A stretch of DNA of 64,000 nt from Pandoraea anhela (GCF_902459655.1 NZ_CABPSB010000007.1:186001-250000), one strand, 5' to 3'; numbered from the stretch's first letter, positions 37,255-46,709 are shown. Notes: generated from the sequence alone by a model not told the origin. Numbers and translations are program-made.

Positions 37255-37854
37255 TCAGATATCGAGGAACACCGTCTCCTCGTCGCCCTGCATGCGGATG
37301 TCGAACCGGTACGACACTCGCCCGCCGCTCACCTCGCGACGCGCAATCAGCGTGTGACGCCGCTCGGCCGGCACTTGTTGCAGCACGGGGTCGAGCGCAT
37401 TGGCCGCCGCCTCGTCGTCGAAATAGATACGCGTAAACAGATGATTGAGCAAGCCTCGCATCGTGAGAATGACGTCGATGCGCGGCGCGTCGCCCGGCGC
37501 AGCCACGCCCGGCTTGATCGTCTCGAAGACGAAACGGTTTTCGGCGTCCGTGCCGGTGCCGCATCGGCCGGTCCCGGCGAAGCCGGTGCGCTCGATATCT
37601 TCGGCCGTCTGCACATAGCGCCCATGGGCGTCGGCCTGCACGACTTCGATCAGGGCATCGTTGACGGGATTGCCCGCACCGTCGAGCACCTGACCGACGA
37701 GACGGATTTGCTCGCCGTCGGCGCGCTCGCTCGCGACGAGCGGCGTGAACGCGCTCTTGAAGTCGTACAGGTATTGCGCCGGCGACAGGCCATAAGCGAA
37801 GTACGGACCGACGGTCTGCGACGGCGTTTGCTTGAATTCGGCGGTAAGGGACAT
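37255..37854 (-). CDS. pcaG: Protocatechuate 3,4-dioxygenase alpha subunit
   Basis: Intradiol dioxygenase alpha chain (199 residues). QTVGPYFAYGL at the N-terminus and the jelly-roll core (LVGQVLDGAGNPVNDALIEVVQADAHGRY; GTDAENRFVFETIKPG) match PcaG. Alpha chains lack most iron ligands, which the beta chain supplies, and the corresponding stretch here (PRIDVILTMRGLLNHLFTR) indeed lacks the HxH pair. It starts 3 bases after pcaH. Confidence 0.97.
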   Translation of the reverse strand: MSLTAEFKQTPSQTVGPYFAYGLSPAQYLYDFKSAFTPLVASERADGEQIRLVGQVLDGAGNPVNDALIEVVQADAHGRYVQTAEDIERTGFAGTGRCGTGTDAENRFVFETIKPGVAAPGDAPRIDVILTMRGLLNHLFTRIYFDDEAAANALDPVLQQVPAERRHTLIARREVSGGRVSYRFDIRMQGDEETVFLDI

Positions 37855-37857
37855 GGC

Positions 37858-38568
37858 TCAGGACTCCATCGGCGTTTGGTCGGCACCGCGCAGCACGATG
37901 TCGAACTCGTAACCCAGCGCGTACTCGGGCTCGGTGATATCCATCGAGAAGCGCGCAATCAGTCGGTCGCGCGCCTGCGCCGGCGTCGCCTGGAAGATCG
38001 GGTCGTAGGCGAGGAGCGGATCGCCCGGGAAGTACATTTGCGTCACCAGCCGGGTTGCAAAGTAGTGCCCGAACACCGAGAAGTGCAGATGCTGCGGACG
38101 CCATGCATTGTGGTGGTTCTTCCACGGATACGCGCCCGGCTTGATCGTCAGAAACTTGTAGCGGCCTTTGGCATCGGTCAGCGCACGGCCCGCGCCCAGG
38201 AAATTCGGGTCGAGCGGCGCATCGTGCTGGTCCACTTTGTGAACGTAGCGCCCACACGCGTTGGCCTGCCACAGTTCCACCAGGGTGTTCGGGACCGGAC
38301 GGCCGCCTTCGTCGAGCACACGGCCCGTGACGATCATGCGCTCACCGAGCGGCTCGCCGTTACGAACGGCATTGCGCGTGAGATCGCCGTCGAGTGCGCC
38401 GATGATGCCGTTGCCATAGACCGGCGCGCGCAGATCCGCGAGGTTCTGCCTGACCGGCACCAGCGGTTGTTTGGGGCCGCGCAGCGCCGTGGACTTGTAC
38501 CCACTGTCGATGAGCTTGGGATGGGAATCCCAGTCGCGGGGGCGCAGGACGGTTGTCGTCTTCGACAT
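37858..38568 (-). CDS. pcaH: Protocatechuate 3,4-dioxygenase beta subunit
   Basis: Iron(III)-binding beta chain (236 residues) that cleaves protocatechuate between its hydroxyls to 3-carboxymuconate. Iron ligands are visible: Tyr in GAYPWKNHHNAWRPQ and the His pair in RPQHLHFSVFG, with the other Tyr in the NACGRYVHK segment. GGAGTGAG stands before ATG 38568. First gene of the pcaHG(BCD) unit, divergent from the LysR regulator with a palindrome between them. Confidence 0.97.
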   Translation of the reverse strand: MSKTTTVLRPRDWDSHPKLIDSGYKSTALRGPKQPLVPVRQNLADLRAPVYGNGIIGALDGDLTRNAVRNGEPLGERMIVTGRVLDEGGRPVPNTLVELWQANACGRYVHKVDQHDAPLDPNFLGAGRALTDAKGRYKFLTIKPGAYPWKNHHNAWRPQHLHFSVFGHYFATRLVTQMYFPGDPLLAYDPIFQATPAQARDRLIARFSMDITEPEYALGYEFDIVLRGADQTPMES

Positions 38569-38637
38569 GGTCTCACTCCGTTTTGTGTTGACTGATCTGG
38601 CAGGCATCTCGGCCAGTCGCCAGCGTGTTTTCGACAC

Positions 38638-38660
38638 TATATCCATAATCAACGGATATA
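38638..38660. promoter_or_regulatory. Palindrome between pcaH and the LysR regulator
   Basis: TATATCC-N9-GGATATA, perfect 7-bp arms, in the 131-base divergent gap, 70 bases before pcaH and 40 before the regulator ATG. It contains T-N11-A-type spacing expected for a LysR protein; it is similar to but not the same as the ATAACC-N4-GGTTAA box described for PcaQ. Confidence 0.6.
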
Positions 38661-38699
38661 TTTATTGACATTTTCTTAGGCTTTTCATAACTTTCCGGC

Positions 38700-39647
38700 A
38701 TGGAAAGACACCGACTCGACGGACGGATCAAGCTGCGCCATCTGCAATGCCTGCTGGCGGTCGCCCAGCACGGCAGCTTGCAACGCGCGGCCGAAGCGCT
38801 GTCCATTACGCAACCGGCCGTCAGCAAGACGATTGCCGAGCTGGAGGGCCTGCTGGGCGTGCGCCTGTTCGACCGGGGCCGCAACGGCGCCCGGCCCACG
38901 GCACAAGCCGAGTTGTTTCTGCGGCATGCGGGCGCGAGCGTCAGTGCGCTGCGCCAGGGTATCGACGTGCTCTCGCGCGCCGTCGGCCAGACCGGCGGCG
39001 TGATCGAGATCGCGGTGCTGCCCACACTGGCCGCCGCGATGATGCCGGGTGTGCTCGAAGCCTTCCGGCGCGAGTGGCGCGGCATCGTGGTGCAGGTGCA
39101 TACCGGTGCGAACCAGCAATTGCTCACGCAGTTGAAGTCCGGTCAGGTCACGCTCGCGCTGGGCCGGATGTCCGACCCCGACGGCATGGCGGGTCTCACC
39201 TTCGAGCACCTGTGCGCAACACCGTTGTGCGTGGTCGTGCGCCCCGGGCATCCGCTCGTGCAGCAGCGCAGCGTGTCGATGGCCGACATTGCGGGCTATC
39301 ACGTCGTGCTGCCGCCGCACGGCACCATCCTTCGTCACACGGCCGACAGCTTTCTGCGCACGCATGGCGTGGGCACGCTGGACGACTATTCCGAACTGTT
39401 GTCGATGTCGCTGGCGCGCGCCATGACGTTGCGCGACGACGTCGTGTGGATCGCCTCCGAAATCACCGTGCAGGACGACCTCGCCGATGGCGCGCTGTGC
39501 GCTCTGCCCTTCGCGACGAAAGGCACGGAGGAGTCCATCGGCATTCTGTGGCGCAACGACACCGTTCCCACGCCGCCCGAACAGACGCTCATCAGCGCCA
39601 TGCGCGAGGCCGCACGGGTACGCTACGGCATGCCGGGGCTGCGCTGA
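38700..39647 (+). CDS. pcaQ: LysR-family regulator of the pca genes, PcaQ-like
   Basis: LysR protein of 315 residues starting MERHRLDGRIKLRHLQCLLAV, close to PcaQ proteins, with helix-turn-helix AAEALSITQPAVSKTIAELEGLLG and a C-terminal co-inducer domain (GYHVVLPPHGTILR). Divergent from pcaH and next to a palindrome, which is the classical place for an activator responding to a pathway intermediate such as 3-carboxymuconate. An 8-bp repeat follows the stop. Confidence 0.92.
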   Translation: MERHRLDGRIKLRHLQCLLAVAQHGSLQRAAEALSITQPAVSKTIAELEGLLGVRLFDRGRNGARPTAQAELFLRHAGASVSALRQGIDVLSRAVGQTGGVIEIAVLPTLAAAMMPGVLEAFRREWRGIVVQVHTGANQQLLTQLKSGQVTLALGRMSDPDGMAGLTFEHLCATPLCVVVRPGHPLVQQRSVSMADIAGYHVVLPPHGTILRHTADSFLRTHGVGTLDDYSELLSMSLARAMTLRDDVVWIASEITVQDDLADGALCALPFATKGTEESIGILWRNDTVPTPPEQTLISAMREAARVRYGMPGLR

Positions 39648-39661
39648 CGTCAACGGCTGCA

Positions 39662-39709
39662 TGTGGGCGTGTGGGCGTGTGGGCGTGTGGGCGTGTGGGC
39701 GTGTGGGCA
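39662..39709. repeat. 8-bp tandem repeat after pcaQ
   Basis: Five TGTGGGCG units and one TGTGGGCA, starting 15 bases after the pcaQ stop, between convergent genes. Confidence 0.95.
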
Positions 39710-39741
39710 TGGTGGCTGGTGGGCACGCCGGGCATGAAGAT

Positions 39742-40647
39742 TCACGCAGCGTCGGCTCGCATCGTCGTACCGACCGGCAATCCCAGCATGCGCGCGGCAT
39801 TGTCTTTGAGCAGCAGCGGCTTGACCTCGTCGCGAAATCCCGCCGTCTCGAAATCCTTTAGCCAACGGTCGGGGGCAATGAGCGGAAAGTCGGAGCCGAA
39901 CAACATCTTGTCGCGCAACAGCGAGTTGGCGTACTGAATCAGTTCCGGCGAGAAGTACTTCGGCGACCAGCCCGACAGATCGATGTAGACGTTCGGTTTG
40001 TGCAACGCGATGGACAACGCCTGCGATTGCCACGGCCACGACGGGTGCGCGATCACGATGTTCATGTCCGGGAAATCGGTCGCGACATCGTCGAGGTGAA
40101 TCGGCTCCGAGTACTTCAGACGTAGCCCGCCGCCGCCGGGCATGCCCGAGCCGATGCCCGAATGACCGCTGTGAAACACCGCCGTGAGCTTGTACTCGGC
40201 GATGAGTTCGTACATCGGATACGCCATGCGATCGTTGGCGAAGAAACCCTGCATCGTCGGGTGGAACTTGAAGCCACGCACGCCGAACTCGTCCACCAGC
40301 CGGCGCGCCTCGCGCACCCCCATGCGCCCCTTGTGCGGGTCGATGCTCGCGAACGCGATCATGATGTCCGCGTTCTCCTGCGCGAAGCCGGCGATCTCTT
40401 CGTTCGGAATGCGCCGGCGGCCGATGTTTGCCTCGCAGTCGACGGTAAACATGACGAACCCGATACTGCGCTCGCGATAGTGCGCGATGGTTTCGGGAAT
40501 CGTCGGACGGCGATGCTGCCTGAACACCGTCCCGAAATACTTGTCGGCGGCATCGTCGAAGGCTTTGCCGAACAGATCGGGCGGCTGGCAGCACGACACC
40601 TCCGCGTGCACATGCGTGTCGATAGCGACGAGGGTCTCGAGATTCAT
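39742..40647 (-). CDS. Amidohydrolase-family metal-dependent hydrolase/decarboxylase
   Basis: TIM-barrel amidohydrolase-2 protein of 301 residues. The metal-binding motif is visible in AIDTHVHAEV (HxH), with later His in GFKFHPT and VFHSGHSG, and Asp in LFGSDFPL. Relatives include ACMSD-type decarboxylases and 4-oxalomesaconate-type enzymes; substrate not assignable here. Its ATG at 40647 overlaps the stop of the acyl-CoA dehydrogenase gene (ATGA), making it the fifth gene of the hydroxycinnamate operon, where an amidohydrolase is not part of the known route. Confidence 0.9.
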   Translation of the reverse strand: MNLETLVAIDTHVHAEVSCCQPPDLFGKAFDDAADKYFGTVFRQHRRPTIPETIAHYRERSIGFVMFTVDCEANIGRRRIPNEEIAGFAQENADIMIAFASIDPHKGRMGVREARRLVDEFGVRGFKFHPTMQGFFANDRMAYPMYELIAEYKLTAVFHSGHSGIGSGMPGGGGLRLKYSEPIHLDDVATDFPDMNIVIAHPSWPWQSQALSIALHKPNVYIDLSGWSPKYFSPELIQYANSLLRDKMLFGSDFPLIAPDRWLKDFETAGFRDEVKPLLLKDNAARMLGLPVGTTMRADAA

Positions 40648-42371
40648 TGGGCCGTCTCCGGATCGTTGATCTGCGCCCGGACGATCGCCATGGCGCGACG
40701 CGTCTCCGGCAATTCGTACTTCAGCCAATAACGGGCGGCGCGCGACTTGCCGCCCTCCGGCGAATCCGCCATCGCAGCGTGTGCCCAGAGGCCAGCCATC
40801 GACAATCCGTGCACCGCACGCATCACTTCGTCCGCCACGCACAGCGCGGCGCGTGGCGACGTGCGCGCCAGCGCAACAAGGCACGGCATCAACGCAGTCC
40901 AGTCGTCGAGACACCATTGCGCGTCGGCGAAACCGCGCAACGTGTCGAGCGCTGCCGCTTCGTCCACGGTCGCACGCACCCACGTCAACCAATCCGAGAG
41001 CGCGGCCCCGTCGTCCTTGACGATCTTGCGCATCAACAGGTCGATGGCCTGAATCTCGTTGGTGCCCTCGTAGATCATCGGAATCCGCGCGTCGCGCACG
41101 AACTGCGAGATACCGGTCTCTTCCACATAGCCGTAACCACCGAAGACTTGCAGCGCGTCGCTCGCGCCGCGAAACGCCTGCTGCGTCGTCATCGCTTTGA
41201 TGACGGGCGTGAGGAGTGCGGCGAGCGCCCCGGCCCCCTCTGCATGATCGGCACGATCATCATGATGGGCCTGATCGACGGCTAACGCCGCCCGGTACAG
41301 CAACAGCCGAGCGCCCTCGATGGCAACGCGCTGCCCTTCCAGCAAACGCCAGACCGCCGGATGCTGTGCGATCGGGGCGTCGGTAGGCGCACCCGGCGCA
41401 CGCGACTGAACGCGCTCACTGGCGTGATGCACGGCCATTTCATAAGCGCTTTGCGCCAGCCCCACCGCCGACGCTCCCACGTGCAGACGCGCCGAGTTCA
41501 TCATCGCAAACATCGCTTCCAGACCGCGATGCGGCTTGCCGACGAGATAGCCCGTCGCCCCCTCGAACGCCATCGCGCACGTTGCGCTGCCGCGAATGCC
41601 CATCTTGTGCTCGATGCCCGTGCAGTGCACTGCGTTGCGCTCGCCGTTGGCCAGCACCTTGGGAACGAGAAAGAGCGAGAGACCGGCGCTGCCGGCAGGC
41701 GCGCCGGGCGTGCGCGCAAGCACGAGATGGACGATGTTCGGCGTCAGATCCTGATCGCCGCCGGAGATGAAAATCTTCTCGCCGGTCACGCGCACGGCCC
41801 CTTCCTCGGGCGTGCCGATCCATTCCGCCCGCGTGCGGATCCGGCCGAGATCGCTGCCCGCGCCCGGCTCCGTGAGGCACATCGTCGCGAGCGATTCGCC
41901 GCTCACGAGCGGGCCGAGCCACGCGTCGCGCAGCGCGTCGCTCCCGAAGCGATGCACACACGCGTAAGCGCCGTGCAGAATACCGGGATACATGGTCCAT
42001 GCGAGATTCGCACCCGCCGTCAGTTCCTGCACAGCGATCTGTGCGACGAGCGGCAGGCCCTGCCCGCCCAGCGACGGATCGCACGGCAGCGACGGCCACC
42101 CCGCCTCCCGGTAACGACGGTAAGCGTCGGCGAACCCCGTGGGGGTTCGCACTGCGCCGTCGCGCCACGTGCAACCCTCGCGATCTCCCACGGCGTTCAA
42201 CGGTGCGAGCACCTCGCGGGAAAACCGGGCCGCTTCCTCCACCACCTGAACGAGTGTGGCCGTATCGAACTCGCGATACGGCGCGAGGCGCGTCAACGCC
42301 TCGCCGATGCCAAGCCGCGACAGCGCGAACGCGATATCGTCGGCCGCGCTGCGCAATGCCGCAAGCTGCAT
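40644..42371 (-). CDS. Acyl-CoA dehydrogenase of the ferulate operon (Acd-like)
   Basis: FAD-dependent acyl-CoA dehydrogenase, 575 residues, longer than the usual 380 because of a C-terminal extension (about 450-575, AQWCLDDWTALMPCLVALAR). Core motifs: MCLTEPGAGSDLG, ITGEKIFISGGDQD-like VTGEKIFISGGDQD, QVFGGYGYVEETGISQFVRDARI and YEGTNEIQAIDLL. An acd gene accompanies fcs/ech/vdh in ferulate-degrading pseudomonads, where it was proposed for a CoA-dependent side route. It starts one base after the fcs stop. A His/Asp-rich loop (VDQAHHDDRADHAEG) sits near residue 365. Confidence 0.93.
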   Translation of the reverse strand: MQLAALRSAADDIAFALSRLGIGEALTRLAPYREFDTATLVQVVEEAARFSREVLAPLNAVGDREGCTWRDGAVRTPTGFADAYRRYREAGWPSLPCDPSLGGQGLPLVAQIAVQELTAGANLAWTMYPGILHGAYACVHRFGSDALRDAWLGPLVSGESLATMCLTEPGAGSDLGRIRTRAEWIGTPEEGAVRVTGEKIFISGGDQDLTPNIVHLVLARTPGAPAGSAGLSLFLVPKVLANGERNAVHCTGIEHKMGIRGSATCAMAFEGATGYLVGKPHRGLEAMFAMMNSARLHVGASAVGLAQSAYEMAVHHASERVQSRAPGAPTDAPIAQHPAVWRLLEGQRVAIEGARLLLYRAALAVDQAHHDDRADHAEGAGALAALLTPVIKAMTTQQAFRGASDALQVFGGYGYVEETGISQFVRDARIPMIYEGTNEIQAIDLLMRKIVKDDGAALSDWLTWVRATVDEAAALDTLRGFADAQWCLDDWTALMPCLVALARTSPRAALCVADEVMRAVHGLSMAGLWAHAAMADSPEGGKSRAARYWLKYELPETRRAMAIVRAQINDPETAQ

Positions 42372-42372
42372 G

Positions 42373-44211
42373 TCAGCCCCCTGCCGGCGCGAGGATCACG
42401 CGCGGGTCATCCGCGTTCGCGGCGTGCAGCATGTCCACCGTCGACGCGCGATGGTCCTGCACCGCCCGTTGATTGATCGACCCCTTGTCGGTGACTTCGC
42501 CGCGATCGAGCGACGGCGGCGTGTCCAGCAGCACCAGACGCGCCACACGCGTGGCGCTGCCGCTCGCGCTGGCGTTGAGCCGGCTCAGCAGCGACACGAA
42601 CACGTCGCGCACCGCCGCCGACGCCAGCACGTCGGCCAGCGGGGCGTCCTGCGACAGACCGCTCAGGCGGCGGCAATCCTCCACGCGCGGGAAGATCATC
42701 AGTCCGATGTCGTCACGGTTGATGCCGGTGATCACGACGTCCTGCACATACGGCGCGCCTTCCGAAATCACGCGGGCGCGCAGCGGCCCGACGCTCACGA
42801 AGGTTCCCGAACTCAGCTTGAAGTCTTCGGTGATGCGACCGTCGAATTGCAGGCCGGCTTCCGGCGCGTTTGTGTCGTGGAACGTGGCCGCATCGCCCGT
42901 GCAGTAGTAGCCTTCCTCGTCGAAGACCGGATCGGACGACGCGTGTCGCCAGTACCCGGCCATGACGTTCGGGCCGCGAAACCGCACTTCGAGCTTGCCG
43001 CCCACGGGCGCGAGCTTCACTTCGCATCCCGGCGCGGGCAGGCCGATGTAGCCGGCGCGCATGACCGGCCCCGTGGTGAACATGCAGCTCGGCGACGTCT
43101 CCGTCATCCCCAGCCCGGACATGATGCGAATTCGCTCGCCGCAATGCGCCTGCGTCACACGTTCGAGCCGATCCCATGCGGCTTGCGACAACCCCGCGCC
43201 GCCGAAGAAATACAGATTCACGCGCGCGAAGAAGCGTTCGCGCAGTGCAGCGTCGCGCTCCAGCGAGATGGCGAGGTCTTCCCAGCCCTTCGGCACGTTG
43301 AAATAAACCGTGGGGGAAATCTCGCGCAGATTGCGCAACGTTTCTTCGAACTTGCCCGCAACGGGCTTGCCGTCGTCGATGTACAGCGTGCCGCCGTTAT
43401 AGAGCGCGATGCCGACGTTGTGACTGCCGCCATAGGTGTGATTCCACGGCAACCAGTCGACCAGCACCGGAGGCGTCTCGCCGAACGTCGGAAAGGTCTG
43501 GAGCAGCATCTGCTGGTTGCTGCACAGCATGCGCTGTGTGGTTGGCACGGCTTTCGGGGCACGCGTCGAACCGGAGGTGAACAGGATCTTCGCGACGGTA
43601 TCGCCGTTCACCTGCGCATGCGTGGCGTCGATGTTGCGCGGCACGGCGTCGAGCAGCGCGTCGAACGCCAGCGTGTCGTCGTCACCGTGCGCCGTGACAC
43701 GCATCACGTCGGCATCGAGCACGGCATCCATTGCCCGGCCATAGGCCCTCGCATCGCTCGCGTAGACCAGCCCCGGGCGCAACAGGCCGAGCGTATGACG
43801 CAGCTTGCCGTAATCCGTCGACACGATGGAATACGCCGGAGAGATCGGCGCGAACGGCACGCCGGCGTACATCGCCCCCAGCGCGAGCTGAAAATGTTCG
43901 AGATCGTTGCCGGAGAGAATCGCGATCGGACGCGCAGCCGACAACCCACGGTCGCGCAGCGACTGAGCGATGGCGCGCACGCGCGGCAGCATCTGCGCGT
44001 AGGTAATGCCGACCCACGCGCCGTCGACACCGCGTCGCGCAACGAGCCACCGCTCGGGGTGCTTCGCCGCGCCCGAGACGAGCCGGTCTGTCAGACGCTC
44101 CGGGAAATCGCCCAGCGCCTCGCGCGAACGCAGATACCAGCACGCGCCGTCGCGACGGACGTCGACACCGGGATTGCCGATGGCGACCGGCCGATAGCGA
44201 TGCCCGGCCAT
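42373..44211 (-). CDS. fcs: Feruloyl-CoA synthetase
   Basis: Acyl-adenylate-forming CoA ligase (about 612 residues) activating ferulate, p-coumarate or caffeate. Motifs: ILFTSGSTRAPKAVPTTQRM (phosphate loop), WLPWNHTYGGSHNVG, and YYCTGDAATFHD; the C-terminal lysine loop is the short feruloyl-CoA-synthase form. Two starts are possible: ATG 44211 (AAGG 7 bases upstream) and TTG 44229 (AGGAGA 7 bases upstream). It follows vdh after about 150-170 bases and abuts acd. Confidence 0.95.
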   Translation of the reverse strand: MAGHRYRPVAIGNPGVDVRRDGACWYLRSREALGDFPERLTDRLVSGAAKHPERWLVARRGVDGAWVGITYAQMLPRVRAIAQSLRDRGLSAARPIAILSGNDLEHFQLALGAMYAGVPFAPISPAYSIVSTDYGKLRHTLGLLRPGLVYASDARAYGRAMDAVLDADVMRVTAHGDDDTLAFDALLDAVPRNIDATHAQVNGDTVAKILFTSGSTRAPKAVPTTQRMLCSNQQMLLQTFPTFGETPPVLVDWLPWNHTYGGSHNVGIALYNGGTLYIDDGKPVAGKFEETLRNLREISPTVYFNVPKGWEDLAISLERDAALRERFFARVNLYFFGGAGLSQAAWDRLERVTQAHCGERIRIMSGLGMTETSPSCMFTTGPVMRAGYIGLPAPGCEVKLAPVGGKLEVRFRGPNVMAGYWRHASSDPVFDEEGYYCTGDAATFHDTNAPEAGLQFDGRITEDFKLSSGTFVSVGPLRARVISEGAPYVQDVVITGINRDDIGLMIFPRVEDCRRLSGLSQDAPLADVLASAAVRDVFVSLLSRLNASASGSATRVARLVLLDTPPSLDRGEVTDKGSINQRAVQDHRASTVDMLHAANADDPRVILAPAGG

Positions 44212-44383
44212 GTTGTTGCCTTGGTTCAAAACACTGTCTCCTGCCTGCTTTGTGCTTGCTTCGTGCTAGCTTTTTGCCGTCTGGCGCCGGTTTCCCGCAT
44301 CGGCGCGTCCGCGCATCTGCGCATAGCGACGCTTTCTCGGTAGCGTTCGCGCATGCGCCCTCCTCATCGAGCGCCGGACGCGA

Positions 44384-45835
44384 TCAGATCGGGTAGTGAC
44401 GCGGCGTCGTCTGCACCGTGATCCAGCGCAACTCGGTGAATTCGCCGATAGCCGCCTTGCTACCGAAGCGACCGTAGCCGCTGGCTTTCACCCCACCGAA
44501 CGGCATCTGCGCTTCGTCATGCACGGTCGGGCCGTTGATATGGCAGATGCCCGATTCGATGCGTTTGGCCAATTGCAGCGCGCGCGACACGTCGCGACTG
44601 AAAATCGCCGCCGACAGACCGAATTCGCTGTCGTTGGCCACGCGCACGGCTTCGTCGTCGCCGCTCACCCGCTGCACCGTCACCACCGGGCCGAACGACT
44701 CTTCGCGATACAGCCGCATCGCCGGCGTGACACCGTCCACGATGGCGGCTTGCATGATCGCGCCCGCCACACGACAACCGAGCGGCAGGTGTGCGCCATA
44801 CTCACGCGCGTCCTCCACCAACGCGGCCACGCGCGACGCCGCCTGCGCACTGACCATCGCGCCGAGCACGCTGTCGGGCGACGTCGGCGAACCGGCGTTC
44901 AGCGTCGCAGCCTTTGCCGCGAGCTTCTCGACGAACGCGTCGGCAATGCGCGCATCGACGATCACCCGTTCCGTCGACATGCAGATCTGTCCCTGATTGA
45001 AGAACGCACCGAAAGCCACGCCATCGACGGCAGCATCCAGATCGGCGTCGTCGAGCACGAGCACGGGGGCCTTGCCGCCGAGTTCGAGCAGCGCCGGCTT
45101 GAGATGTTCGGCCGCCAGCCGCGCGATAATGCGGCCCACGTGCGTCGAGCCGGTGAAGTTCACACGCCGCACCGCGGGGTGCGCGATCAGACGTGCGACG
45201 ATCTCGCTCGCGTCCTGCGGCGCATTCGTCACGACGTTGACAACGCCGTCGCCCAGCCCCGCCTCGTGCAGACACGCGCCGATCAGCGCGTGCACCCCGG
45301 GACATTGCTCGGACGCCTTGAGCACCACGGTGTTGCCGCACGCGAGCGGCATGGCGAGTGCACGCGTCGCGAGAATCACCGGGGCATTCCACGGGGCGAT
45401 GCCGAGCACCACGCCGACCGGCACGCGCACGGCCATCGCGAGGCTGCCGGGTATATCGCTCGGGATGACGCTGCCATCGATCTGCGTGGTCATCGCCGCT
45501 GCTTCGCGCAGCATGTTGGCCGCGAGCATGACGTTGAAGCCATACCAGTTCGCCATTGCGCCTGTCTCCGCCGCACCGATGGCGACGAACTCCGCCGCAC
45601 GCGCGTCCATGCGCTCGGCCGCCGCGAGCAAGCGCTGACGGCGCGCCGTCGGTGAAAGCGCGGCCCAGGCGGGGAACGCCGCGTGGGCAGCATCGACCGC
45701 CGCGTCGGCATCGGCCAGTGTGGCGGCCGGCGCGCGCGTCGCCACCTCGCCCGTCACCGGGTCGACGCGTTCGAACGTCGCTCCGCCCTGCGCGCCACGC
45801 CACTGGCCGCCGATCAGCATCTGCACTTCATGCAT
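44384..45835 (-). CDS. vdh: Vanillin/benzaldehyde dehydrogenase
   Basis: NAD-dependent aldehyde dehydrogenase (483 residues) oxidising vanillin to vanillate or 4-hydroxybenzaldehyde to 4-hydroxybenzoate. ALDH motifs: IAPWNAPVIL, FTGSTHVGR, base Glu in LELGGKAPVLV, nucleophile Cys in NQGQICMSTERV, and EESFGPVVTV. Position between ech and fcs and similarity to Vdh set the substrate. Its product 4-hydroxybenzoate would feed PobA encoded 11 kb away. Confidence 0.95.
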   Translation of the reverse strand: MHEVQMLIGGQWRGAQGGATFERVDPVTGEVATRAPAATLADADAAVDAAHAAFPAWAALSPTARRQRLLAAAERMDARAAEFVAIGAAETGAMANWYGFNVMLAANMLREAAAMTTQIDGSVIPSDIPGSLAMAVRVPVGVVLGIAPWNAPVILATRALAMPLACGNTVVLKASEQCPGVHALIGACLHEAGLGDGVVNVVTNAPQDASEIVARLIAHPAVRRVNFTGSTHVGRIIARLAAEHLKPALLELGGKAPVLVLDDADLDAAVDGVAFGAFFNQGQICMSTERVIVDARIADAFVEKLAAKAATLNAGSPTSPDSVLGAMVSAQAASRVAALVEDAREYGAHLPLGCRVAGAIMQAAIVDGVTPAMRLYREESFGPVVTVQRVSGDDEAVRVANDSEFGLSAAIFSRDVSRALQLAKRIESGICHINGPTVHDEAQMPFGGVKASGYGRFGSKAAIGEFTELRWITVQTTPRHYPI

Positions 45836-45878
45836 TGCGCTACTCCCCTGTCATTCGGTCACTGAACGATGCCGCGCA

Positions 45879-46709
45879 TCAACGCTTGTAGGCTTGCAGG
45901 CCCGGCTTGATCGACTTCTCGTCGAGGAACTGCTTCAGGCCCTGTTCGCGACCGTGCTCCGGATCGCGCAGTTGCGCCTGATCGAGCTTGGCGTACAGAT
46001 AGTCTTCGCACTGCTCCCACGTGAGTTCGCGCGAACGCTTGAAGCCGTGCTTCGCCGCACGCAGCACCACAGGGTTCTTTTCCAGCAGCTTGGCGGCGAG
46101 CGCCAGCGTGGCGTCACGCAGTTGCGCCAGCGGCACACTCTGGTTCACGAGGCCCATGTCGGCGGCTTCGCGGCCGGTGAAGGTGTCGCCGGTCATGATG
46201 TAGTGCAGCGCGCGACGATGACCCACGGTGTCCGCCATCGCCTTGCTCACCAGATTGCCCGGCGGAATGCCCCAATTGATTTCCGACAGGCCGAAGACCG
46301 CGTCGTCGGCGGCAATCGCCAGATCGCAGGCCACGAGCGGCGAGAAGCCGCCGCCGAAGCACCAGCCGTTGACCATCGCGATGGTCGGCTTGCCGTACAT
46401 GCGCAAACGACGCCATTGCCAGTCCGACGCGTCACGGCGAATGCGCTCCTGCACGATTTCCGGCCCCCCGTCGATCTCGCGGAAGTACTCCTTCAGATCC
46501 ATGCCCGCCGTCCATGCCGCGCCGGCGCCAGTGAGCACGACGACGCGTGCGTCAGCATCGAGTTCTAGCGCGTCGAGCACCTGATTCATTTCCGTGTTCA
46601 GCGTCGGGCTCATCGCATTGCGCTTCTCGGGACGATTGAAGGTGATCCAGCCGATGCCGCCCGCCACCTTCACGTCGATCGTTTTCCAGCGTCCTTCGTA
46701 TGCATTCAT
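45879..46709 (-). CDS. ech: p-Hydroxycinnamoyl-CoA hydratase/lyase
   Basis: Crotonase-fold enzyme (276 residues) that hydrates feruloyl- or coumaroyl-CoA and cleaves it to the benzaldehyde and acetyl-CoA. AWTAGMDLKEYFREIDGGP, AMVNGWCFGGGFSPLVACDLAIA and FGLSEINWGIPPGNLVSKAMADTVG are the segments shared with the characterised lyases; the catalytic Glu lies in SEINWGI. Length equals the Pseudomonas enzyme (276). First gene of ech-vdh-fcs-acd-amidohydrolase; a MarR-type operator stands 126 bases upstream. Confidence 0.97.
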   Translation of the reverse strand: MNAYEGRWKTIDVKVAGGIGWITFNRPEKRNAMSPTLNTEMNQVLDALELDADARVVVLTGAGAAWTAGMDLKEYFREIDGGPEIVQERIRRDASDWQWRRLRMYGKPTIAMVNGWCFGGGFSPLVACDLAIAADDAVFGLSEINWGIPPGNLVSKAMADTVGHRRALHYIMTGDTFTGREAADMGLVNQSVPLAQLRDATLALAAKLLEKNPVVLRAAKHGFKRSRELTWEQCEDYLYAKLDQAQLRDPEHGREQGLKQFLDEKSIKPGLQAYKR

